From assembly GCA_019634575.1 (NCBI GenBank), contig JAHCAY010000001.1:2976001-3040000 (forward strand): 64,000 nt of DNA. Reading direction: 5' to 3'. Source of the DNA: Candidatus Didemnitutus sp. (lineage in GTDB: Bacteria > Verrucomicrobiota > Verrucomicrobiia > Opitutales > Opitutaceae). Numbering within the stretch: position 1 is the first letter of the stretch; every line of letters begins with the position of its first letter. Made by a program: the position numbers and the translations under genes. Of the stretch, positions 57,484 through 64,000 are shown one piece after another. The notes under the pieces were generated by a model. The model made no database searches and was not told where the DNA came from. It saw nothing but the letters and a program-made list of their open reading frames with translations.

Positions 57484-59946
57484 ATGTCCGACTCCCCGGC
57501 ATCTCGACCGGATTGGGTGGACGGGGGTGTGGCCCCGACGGAGGTGCGTGGACCTCGTGTCGGCAGGACCGCTCCCGTCCACTCCTGCCTTCACTGCGGC
57601 GCGCCGCTGAAAACCGAGGCCGCGCGCGAGTCCGGCTTCTGCTGCTCGGGCTGCACCTACGTGCACCGCCTCGTGCACGAACAAGGACTCGAGGGTTACT
57701 ACAAAATCCGCGACTCCGTCATCGCGCCGGTCGACCAGACGGTCTTCCAGCCGCGCGATTTCACCTGGCTCGCCGAGCTGCAACGCCACGCCGAGGCCGC
57801 GCCCGCGCCCGAGCTCACGCTCGAAGTCCAAGGCATCTCCTGCGCCGGCTGCGTCTGGCTGATCGAGAAAATTTTCCACAAGCACGCCGGAGCACTCTTT
57901 ATCGAGACCGACGCGCAGCTCGGTCGCATGCGTTTCCGCTGGGAGCGCGGGAAGTTCGACGCCACGGAGTTCGCGCGCGCGTTGCAGTCGTTCAATTATC
58001 TCGTCGGTCCGCCCGGCGAGGAGCCCGCCGTCCCCGAGAGCAAATTCCTGATCCGTCGCATCGGCCTGTGCGCCGCGTTCGCGATGAACATCATGCTGTT
58101 CGCGCTGCCGGCCTACTTCGGCATGGAGCGGACTTTCGCCTACGCCCGGCTCTTCGACACGCTCGCGATGGCCTGCGCCACGTTCAGTGTGCTGGCCGGC
58201 GGCACGTATTTCATCAGCCGCGCCGCGCGCGCCCTGCGCGATCGCGTCATGCACATCGATCTGCCGATCGCGGTCGGCATCGTGGGCTCCTACGCCGGCT
58301 CGATCTACGGCTGGCTCACCGGCAACCACTCGGTGGTCTACTTCGACTTCGTCGGCATGTTCATCGTGCTGATGCTTTTCGGCCGCTGGGCGCAGGTCGT
58401 CGCCGTCGAGCGCAACCGCCGGCGCCTGCTCACCACGAACACGCGGCCGCAAAAAGTCTCCGTCGACACCCCGCGCGGCGCCGTCGACCGCCCGGTCGAG
58501 GAACTCGCCGTCGGCGACGTCTACGCCGTGCGCTCGGGCCAGGTGATTCCCGTCGAGTCGCAGCTCGAATCCACCGCGGCCACTCTCGGCACGGCGTGGA
58601 TCAGCGGCGAAGCGGACCCGCGCGAAGCCCGCGCCGGCGCCCGCGTGCAATCCGGCGCATTGAACCTTTCCCGCGGCTCCGTCCGCTTGCGCGCGTTGCA
58701 ACCCTGGCACGTCTCGTTGCTCGCGCAACTGCTGCGTCCGACCGGTCGCGACCAATACCGCCACCGTCTGCTCGAGCGCGTCGTGACGGGTTATCTCGTC
58801 GGCATCTTCGTCGTCGCGACCGCGACCACCATCGGTTGGTGGGTGACGAAACACGACGTCGCGCTCACCTGGTCGGCCGTCACCGCAGTGCTCGTGGTTT
58901 CCTGTCCGTGCGCGATCGGCCTCGCTTATCCGCTCGCCGACGAGATGGCGACGGTTGCGCTGCGCCGCTTCGGCGTGTTCGTGCGGGAAAACGATCTCTT
59001 CCCGCGCCTCACGCGGCTGAGGAAAATCGTCTTCGACAAGACCGGCACGCTCACGCTCGAGACGCCGGTGCTGTCGAATCCAGCGGCGTTGCATGCGCTC
59101 TCGCTGTCCGCGCGCGCCGCGCTGCTCGCGCTCGTGCGCGACAATCCGCACCCGATCAGCCAGTGCCTGAACGAGAACCTGCTCTCCGACGGACTCGTCA
59201 ACGGCCTCGAACCCGCCCCGGGCGAAGTGAACGAGGAAACCGGCTTCGGTGTCACGTTGCGCGGCGAACTCGGCCGCTGGTCGCTCGGCCGCCCCGGCTG
59301 GTTGAGCAGCGCGAATTGTAACCTATTAGGTTACAATGGCGGCGAGGCGCACGACACGGAGTTCGCGTGCGATGGCGTCGTGCTGGCGCGGTTCAAGTTC
59401 ACCGATGCGGTGCGGCCCGGTGCGCGCGAGGAAATCGCGGCCCTGCACGCGGCCGGTTTCGAGACCTTCATCCTCAGCGGCGATCGGAAGGAAAAGGTCG
59501 CGGCGATGGCCGAAGGACTCGGCGTGAAGCCGCAACACGCCATCGCGGAGGCCACCCCGACAGAGAAGGCGCAATGGCTGAAGCGCACGGATCGCGACGA
59601 CACGCTGATGCTCGGCGACGGCGCGAACGATTCGCTGGCGTTCGACGCGGCGTTCGTGCGCGGCACGCCGGTCGTGCATCGCGGCGTGCTCGAGGGCAAG
59701 GCCGACTTCTATTATCTCGGCCGCGGGCTCGACGGCTTGCGCCGGATGTTCGCGGTGAACGAGACGCGGCGCCGCACCCAGCTCGTGCTGATCGTCTTCT
59801 CGATCGCCTATAATTGCACGACGGTGACGCTGGCGGCGTTCGGACACATGAATCCGCTGATCGCCGCGGTCATCATGCCGGCGAGCTCGCTCTCGAGTCT
59901 GCTCGTGGTCGGCATCGGCATGCGGCGGTGGACGAAGATCGGGTGA
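57484..59946 (+). CDS. ccoI: Copper-translocating P-type ATPase CcoI (FixI), with palindrome-coded insertion
   Basis: An 820-residue P1B-type ATPase for copper supply to cbb3. Order: an N-terminal Cys-rich region CLHCGAP and GFCCSGC; an HMA domain with GISCAGCVWLIEK; membrane helices; the actuator loop ISGEADPRE; the ion site SCPCAIGLAYPLADE; the phosphorylation site DKTGTLTLE; then GDGANDSLAFDAAF. Residues about 611-618 (NCNLLGYN) come from a single palindrome (59315-59337) inserted in frame in the variable nucleotide-binding domain loop, before GVVLARFKFTD. Function is likely kept. The overlap with the upstream cco genes supports one operon. Confidence 0.94.
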   Translation: MSDSPASRPDWVDGGVAPTEVRGPRVGRTAPVHSCLHCGAPLKTEAARESGFCCSGCTYVHRLVHEQGLEGYYKIRDSVIAPVDQTVFQPRDFTWLAELQRHAEAAPAPELTLEVQGISCAGCVWLIEKIFHKHAGALFIETDAQLGRMRFRWERGKFDATEFARALQSFNYLVGPPGEEPAVPESKFLIRRIGLCAAFAMNIMLFALPAYFGMERTFAYARLFDTLAMACATFSVLAGGTYFISRAARALRDRVMHIDLPIAVGIVGSYAGSIYGWLTGNHSVVYFDFVGMFIVLMLFGRWAQVVAVERNRRRLLTTNTRPQKVSVDTPRGAVDRPVEELAVGDVYAVRSGQVIPVESQLESTAATLGTAWISGEADPREARAGARVQSGALNLSRGSVRLRALQPWHVSLLAQLLRPTGRDQYRHRLLERVVTGYLVGIFVVATATTIGWWVTKHDVALTWSAVTAVLVVSCPCAIGLAYPLADEMATVALRRFGVFVRENDLFPRLTRLRKIVFDKTGTLTLETPVLSNPAALHALSLSARAALLALVRDNPHPISQCLNENLLSDGLVNGLEPAPGEVNEETGFGVTLRGELGRWSLGRPGWLSSANCNLLGYNGGEAHDTEFACDGVVLARFKFTDAVRPGAREEIAALHAAGFETFILSGDRKEKVAAMAEGLGVKPQHAIAEATPTEKAQWLKRTDRDDTLMLGDGANDSLAFDAAFVRGTPVVHRGVLEGKADFYYLGRGLDGLRRMFAVNETRRRTQLVLIVFSIAYNCTTVTLAAFGHMNPLIAAVIMPASSLSSLLVVGIGMRRWTKIG
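59315..59337. repeat. Single in-frame palindrome inside ccoI
   Basis: A perfect 23-bp palindrome (ATTGTAACCTA, centre T 59326, and its complement). It encodes CNLLGY in the ccoI frame. It is the fifth copy of the element in the window and the only unpaired one. Confidence 0.93.
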
Positions 59947-60009
59947 CGGGATGCAGCCCGCGCGTCGACTCCGGGCGGTTCCGCCGCGGCCGACTGCGGT
60001 CCGCCCATT

Positions 60010-60645
60010 CTACGAAGCCGCGGACAGCGTCGCGCACACGGCGTCGGCGAAGGCGGTGTGGCCAAGATCGCCGATGTGCACGCGATCGAGGGCGATCGTT
60101 TCAGGGGCGTGCAGCGCGAGCAGGCGATCGATGATCGCCTGCGTGTCGATGAGGCGCGCGCCGTGTTGCGGAGCGAGGCGCGCGACGATCGCGCCGAACT
60201 CGTCCATGCGATGGCGCATCGGTTCCGCGCGATTGGGTTCGACGTAGAACGGCGTTAACAGCACGAGTTCGCGCACGCGCGGGCGCGCGGCGGCGAGGAG
60301 GCGGTCGAGCGTGGTCTCGTATTCCGCGGGTGGCACGGCGTCGGCGCGGCGCGCCGGATCGAAGAAGCGCCACACGTCGTTGATGCCGATCATCACGGTC
60401 AGCCAGTCGGGCGAGAGGTCGAGCACGTCGCGCGACCAGCGGGCGGCGAGGTCGCGCACAGTGTTGCCGCCGATGCCGCGGTTGATCACCTCGAGACGGC
60501 GCGCGGGGTTGCGGCGGGTGAGTTGCTGGGCGGTCAGCGCGACGTAGCCATGGCCGAGTGCGGTGGCGTAGTCCGGAGCGGTGGGCGCGGGGCGGCCCCA
60601 TTCGGTGATGGAGTCGCCGATCATGACGAGGCGGAGAGGGTTCAT
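60010..60645 (-). CDS. SGNH/GDSL-family hydrolase
   Basis: A 211-residue esterase/lipase fold without signal peptide. Block I MIGDSITEWG (catalytic Ser11), block II NRGIGGNTVRDL (oxyanion Gly), block III MIGINDVWRFF (Asn), and block V DRVHIGDLGH with the Asp-His pair. The likely substrate is an acetyl ester of a polysaccharide, considering the neighbouring glycoside hydrolase 4 bp upstream in the same operon. Acyl-CoA thioesterase activity cannot be excluded. Confidence 0.92.
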   Translation of the reverse strand: MNPLRLVMIGDSITEWGRPAPTAPDYATALGHGYVALTAQQLTRRNPARRLEVINRGIGGNTVRDLAARWSRDVLDLSPDWLTVMIGINDVWRFFDPARRADAVPPAEYETTLDRLLAAARPRVRELVLLTPFYVEPNRAEPMRHRMDEFGAIVARLAPQHGARLIDTQAIIDRLLALHAPETIALDRVHIGDLGHTAFADAVCATLSAAS

Positions 60646-60649
60646 GGGT

Positions 60650-62728
60650 TCAAGGTTGGCGCGAGAGCACGATGGCGGCGTGGCGCGTCACGGCGTGCGT
60701 GGGCAGGCGCAGCGTGCCGCCAGCGTGCGACAGGATTTCCGTGGCGGTCACGGTGGCTCCGGCGGTGTCCCACCATTTCACTTCCCAGGTGCCGGCCGGA
60801 ACGTCGTCCAACACGATGGTGCCTTCGCTGGGCGCGCCGGGTTCGAGGGCGAAGAGGTTGGCGCGGTGGCGCACCCAGAGCGCGATGAAGCGGTCGTTGC
60901 GTTGGCCGATGGCGGCGAGCGCCGGCGCGGTGAGTCCGAGGTCGAGGTGGGAGATCTGCACCCAGTCGCGCGCGCCGGTGTTTTCGAGGGCAATGGCGTG
61001 CGAGCCGGCGGGAATGGGAAAGGTGAGTGTCGCGGGGAAGGTGTCGCCGGCCGGCCACGAGCCGGCGGCGGCAGACTGGCCGTCGAGGGACACCCGCAGG
61101 GCACCGCCGTTTTCGGAGACGCCGACGATTTCGAGTCGCGCGACGGTGGCGCGCGGGAACGTGGCGTGGAAAACGGCGCGACTCGGGAAGCCGTCCTTCG
61201 CTTCCGCTGCCGGGGTGGCGAACGTGGCGGGCCAGTCGCCGAGCTCGAGCGGTTCGCGGCCGTCGAGCGGCAGCGTGAATTCGCGGGCGGGACGTCGTTG
61301 CCAGGGTTGCGCGCCGTCGAGTTGGAGCGGGACGCGCGCGGTGCATTCGACGGCGGCGGAGAATGGTTGCAGGTCGTGGTGGCGCGACCAGCCGGAGAGG
61401 ACGACGAAGCGGTGGACGGCGCCGAGCTCGGCGAGCCGGCGGGTGGCGCGGAGTTTTTCCCCTTCCCACGCTTGCGCGGGGAGCGAGCCGACGCCCATGA
61501 GGCTGGCCCACACGGCGGGCGGTTCGACGAGGCCGGATTTTTTCACGTCGTCCGGGAGGCGGAGGTGATCGTCGCCGAACTCGCCGTAGAACACCGGTCG
61601 GGTGTCGCCGGCGCGGCGCGGCGCGAACGTGCGGGCGGCGGCGACGAGGTCGGCGCTGTAGAGGTGCGGCTGGAGAAAATCCATCGCGGCGTAGATGGGG
61701 CTACGGAGGTCTTCCGTGCTCGTGGTGATGGGGTGCGCGTAGACATCGACGGAGCGGATGAGCCGGACCATGTCGGCGTGCCATTGGGCAACGGCGGTTT
61801 CGTCGCGGTCGAGTTTGAGCGCGTCGACCCAGTGGACTTCGTTGAAAAGCTCCCAGGCGAAGACGGCGGGCGACCAGCCCCAGCGGGCGACGATGTAGCG
61901 GTATTTGAGCGCGGTGAGCAGGCGGGCGCGCGGATCGGTGAAGAATTCGGCGGGGGTTTTGAGAAAGCCGCCGGGGTGGGCGGCGTTCCAGGGATTGTCG
62001 ATCCATGAGGGATTCACGGCGGTGCTGTATTGGCCGTGGTGCTGGAGAACGATTTGGAGATAGACGCCGCGTTCCTCGGCGGCGGCGAGGAGGGAGTCCC
62101 AGCGGGCGGCGACGGTGGCGTCGATGCCGCCGGGCGGGATAGGCACGCCGTCCTCGGGGCGCGGCCAGTCGAGATTGGTGCCGCCCCAGTGCACCATCCA
62201 GACGCGCATCCAGTTCAGGTGGTTGGCGGCGAAGGCATCGAGCGTGGCGCGATAGAAGGCGAGGACGTCGGGCTCGGGTGCCCAGGCGACGTTGGCGCCG
62301 AAGGGCATGAAGGCGTGGCCATCGGCGCGGGCGAAGCCGCCCGGCGAACGCGGGTCGACGCCGACGGGCGGCAGACGGAGCGGCGCGGGGTTTTCGAAAG
62401 TGGAAGGCGAGTGGGGTGTGGCGGCGATCGCGGTGGCGGGCGCGCCGCGCGTGCTCTCGAGGATGCGACCGAGTGTGTAGGTGCCGCGTCGGTCGGGGCG
62501 CGCGTGCACGGCGTAGATTTGCTGGCCGACGTAGAAGGCGGGGAGCAGCAGCGTGGCGCCGGAGGGCGGAGTGACTTCGGCCCAGATTTCGCGGGCGAAG
62601 GGGTTGGCGATGCCGGGCGCGGGGGCGACGGTGAATTCGAAGCGCACGGGCCCGGCACGGGCAACGGCGGCAGGGAGGAGGGCGAGCAGCGCGGCGACGA
62701 GGCAGACAAAAGTGGTGGGGCGGCGCAT
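60650..62728 (-). CDS. Secreted GH5-like glycoside hydrolase with N-terminal DUF5060-like domain
   Basis: A 692-residue protein with signal peptide (LVAALLALLPAAVARA). Residues about 25-110 look like a DUF5060 beta domain (FYVGQQIYAVHARPDRRGTY). The following TIM barrel shows FMPFGANVAWAPEPD, NHLNWMRVWMVHWG, the acid/base region WELFNEVHWVDALK and the probable nucleophile VFYGEFGDDHLR, as in GH5-like enzymes. The C-terminal third is beta-rich, perhaps carbohydrate-binding. The exact substrate (mannan, glucan or other) is not readable. ATG 62728 is chosen since it begins the signal peptide; a further in-frame TTG upstream is not. It is probably cotranscribed with the SGNH gene. Confidence 0.82.
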   Translation of the reverse strand: MRRPTTFVCLVAALLALLPAAVARAGPVRFEFTVAPAPGIANPFAREIWAEVTPPSGATLLLPAFYVGQQIYAVHARPDRRGTYTLGRILESTRGAPATAIAATPHSPSTFENPAPLRLPPVGVDPRSPGGFARADGHAFMPFGANVAWAPEPDVLAFYRATLDAFAANHLNWMRVWMVHWGGTNLDWPRPEDGVPIPPGGIDATVAARWDSLLAAAEERGVYLQIVLQHHGQYSTAVNPSWIDNPWNAAHPGGFLKTPAEFFTDPRARLLTALKYRYIVARWGWSPAVFAWELFNEVHWVDALKLDRDETAVAQWHADMVRLIRSVDVYAHPITTSTEDLRSPIYAAMDFLQPHLYSADLVAAARTFAPRRAGDTRPVFYGEFGDDHLRLPDDVKKSGLVEPPAVWASLMGVGSLPAQAWEGEKLRATRRLAELGAVHRFVVLSGWSRHHDLQPFSAAVECTARVPLQLDGAQPWQRRPAREFTLPLDGREPLELGDWPATFATPAAEAKDGFPSRAVFHATFPRATVARLEIVGVSENGGALRVSLDGQSAAAGSWPAGDTFPATLTFPIPAGSHAIALENTGARDWVQISHLDLGLTAPALAAIGQRNDRFIALWVRHRANLFALEPGAPSEGTIVLDDVPAGTWEVKWWDTAGATVTATEILSHAGGTLRLPTHAVTRHAAIVLSRQP

Positions 62729-62812
62729 GGCAGCGGGGACTATCGCATGGCGGACGAGTTCGGAAAATGAGTTTGGTTGGACGCGGGTGGAGAGCGAGCG
62801 CCGGAAAAGAAG

Positions 62813-62842
62813 AAGGCGCCGGAATTGCTTCCGGCGCCTTTT
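62813..62842. terminator. Strong hairpin terminator behind the TonB-receptor gene
   Basis: AAGGCGCCGGAA (62813-62824) pairs perfectly with TTCCGGCGCCTT (62829-62840) around TTGC. T runs flank both sides (TTTT at 62839-62842 on the plus strand; CTTCTTTT on the minus strand). It ends the receptor transcript coming from the right. The stem core is the same as that of the terminator at 16383-16422. Confidence 0.9.
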
Positions 62843-62898
62843 AGCACCCCAGTTCCGCGGCGCGAATCCCAAGCCGGGCCGCGGAACGTCGGATTACC

Positions 62899-64000
62899 TC
62901 AGAACGAGAAGGTATTCGTGATCGTCCAGCCCAGGCCTTCCTGGATGCGGGAGAGGGCCACGGTGCCGTCGGGCTGAATGTTGACGGGCACGAGGTGGGT
63001 CTTCTCGCCGACGTTGCGGAGGTTGAGCTGCACGCGCCAGCCGACCTTCTTGGTGAGCTTGCGCTGGTAGCCGACCCAGAGGTCGAAGTGGTCGTCGGTC
63101 GGGCCGTAGAGCGGCTGGTCGATGTCGAGGACATCCTTGGTGGAGTTGTATTTGTAGCCGAGGATGCGCTTGTCTTCCCAGCGGTAGGCGAGGCCGGCGT
63201 TCACGTCCTTCAGGACGCCTTCACGGAAATTGTAATTCGTGACGGCGTTGAAGCGCCAGGGAGCGACCTCGGGGACTTGGCTGCCGATTTGCGCTTGGAG
63301 AACTGCGTAGGGGGCGAGGATGTTGTCGGCCCAGACCTTGCGGAGGGTGTCGCCGCCCCAGAGGCGGATGAGGCCGGCGTCGCCGGCGAGGAACTTGGTG
63401 TAGGTGGTGATCCAGCTGTCGATGGTCGGGCTGATGGCGTCGCGGGTGGCCTTGGTCTTGGAGAAGTTCACGGCGACGGACCAGTTCTTGGTGGGCTGGG
63501 CGGTGATTTCGAATTCGAGGCCCTTCGAGGTGGTGTCGACGGAGGCGACGGGGCCGGAGCCGAAGCTCTTGAGGCGGCCGCCGTAGGCGGGCTGGAGGCC
63601 GAGGGCGGCGGCGCCGTTGCCGTTGACGCCGTAGGTGGGGACCGCGGCGTAGCGCTGGGCGTTGGTGGTGGCGGCGCGCATCGCGGCGACGTTGAGGCCG
63701 AGGCCGTATTCGTCGGCGAAGCCCTGCGTGAGCGGGAAGTTTTTGAAGTAGTCGTTCACGATGGCCTGAATGCGGACGGGGTCGCCGCCTTCGATGCCGT
63801 TCCACGGCCAACCCCAGTTGCCTTGGCGGAGCTGCGGGTCGGCGATGCCGTCGAGCGCGGCGAGGGCGTGGGTGGCGCCCCAGTAGGGCAGGGCCCAGGC
63901 GTAGTAGAGATTGCCGGAGAAGCCGGCGCTGTCGGCCTGGAGCGTGGCGTTCTTCATCTTGGTCTCATACTTCGTGACCTTGAAGGTGAGGCGGTCGTCG
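62899..64000 (-). CDS. TonB-dependent receptor, C-terminal part only
   Basis: An open frame on the minus strand runs to the window edge, so only the last 367 or so residues are seen; the signal peptide, plug and first strands are missing. The pattern is outer-membrane beta-barrel: alternating hydrophobic strands (LEFEITAQPTKNWSVAVNFS, NAGLAYRWEDKRIL, WRVQLNLRNVGEK), with loops rich in Gly, Asp and Asn, and a C-terminal Phe (TITNTFSF). Receptors of this sort in Opitutaceae import oligosaccharides, siderophores or vitamins. The neighbouring GH5-like and SGNH genes suggest a carbohydrate role, but they are separated by a terminator. Confidence 0.9.
   Translation of the reverse strand, partial: DDRLTFKVTKYETKMKNATLQADSAGFSGNLYYAWALPYWGATHALAALDGIADPQLRQGNWGWPWNGIEGGDPVRIQAIVNDYFKNFPLTQGFADEYGLGLNVAAMRAATTNAQRYAAVPTYGVNGNGAAALGLQPAYGGRLKSFGSGPVASVDTTSKGLEFEITAQPTKNWSVAVNFSKTKATRDAISPTIDSWITTYTKFLAGDAGLIRLWGGDTLRKVWADNILAPYAVLQAQIGSQVPEVAPWRFNAVTNYNFREGVLKDVNAGLAYRWEDKRILGYKYNSTKDVLDIDQPLYGPTDDHFDLWVGYQRKLTKKVGWRVQLNLRNVGEKTHLVPVNIQPDGTVALSRIQEGLGWTITNTFSF

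Overview
The window is about 64 kb of high-GC bacterial chromosome. The best guess is a member of the Opitutaceae (Verrucomicrobiota). This is inferred from gene content: a PEP-CTERM protein, a very large autotransporter-free RCC1/Ig repeat protein with a C-terminal segment of the type seen in Verrucomicrobiota secreted proteins, OleC/OleD, a fused CcoN-CcoO cbb3 oxidase, a TonB-dependent receptor beside a glycoside hydrolase, and many genes without a purine-rich Shine-Dalgarno sequence. Species cannot be fixed from the sequence alone. Gene calls, starts and functions come from reading translations and motifs; no database search was run.

Layout. 1-5.7 kb: the 3' part of a PAS histidine kinase (cut by the window edge), a TSUP permease, a quinone-oxidoreductase-like dehydrogenase, a LuxR-type response regulator, TerC and ExoD membrane proteins. 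5.7-15.4 kb: queE and queC for 7-deazaguanine synthesis, a GDPD-type phosphodiesterase, an HDAC-family deacetylase, RNase D, oleC and oleD (head-to-head hydrocarbon synthesis), and two divergent RNA methyltransferases. 15.5-21.2 kb: a PEP-CTERM protein, two lipoproteins, and a quinol-dependent nitric oxide reductase with an FNR/DNR-type box at -41.5 of a plausible promoter, followed by a PAS protein. 21.2-24.2 kb: an overlapping pair (2-hydroxyacid dehydrogenase, epimerase), tRNA-Glu, and directly behind the tRNA a decayed piece of a type I restriction HsdR subunit, which looks like the scar of an integrated island. 24.6-44.9 kb: one gene of 6779 codons encoding a secreted metalloprotease-RCC1-Ig giant with 13 modules of about 1.34 kb. 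45-50 kb: purC, a CNNM/CorC transporter, a DctA-type symporter and small secreted proteins. 50.1-60 kb: a PocR-AraC regulator and a complete cbb3 oxidase locus (ccoS-like, ccoNO fusion, ccoQ, mono-haem ccoP, ccoG, a small membrane protein, a TauE/SafE-like protein, and the copper ATPase ccoI). 60-64 kb: a carbohydrate locus with an SGNH esterase, a GH5-like hydrolase and a truncated TonB-dependent receptor.

The least explained structure is a perfect AT-rich palindrome (half-site TTGTAACCTA around one central base). It occurs five times inside three unrelated genes (oleD, the TrmA-like methyltransferase, ccoI). Every copy lies in the single reading frame that stays open and adds Cys-Asn-Leu-(Leu/Ile)-Gly-Tyr to the host protein. 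Two genes carry a head-to-head pair with exactly the same 54-bp centre spacing. It behaves like a REPIN-type or Rickettsia-palindromic-element-like mobile sequence that tolerates, or selects, insertion within coding regions. Several other filler-type repeats (long inverted repeats at divergent starts, GTAGGG-CGC hairpins, and degenerate oligopeptide-coding repeats in oleC, queC and the methyltransferase) suggest that small repeats have colonised this genome broadly.

How the parts may work together: the nitric oxide reductase and the high-affinity cbb3 oxidase point to life at low oxygen with exposure to nitrogen oxides. The TonB receptor, GH5-like enzyme, SGNH esterase and PEP-CTERM protein point to polysaccharide use and a complex surface.
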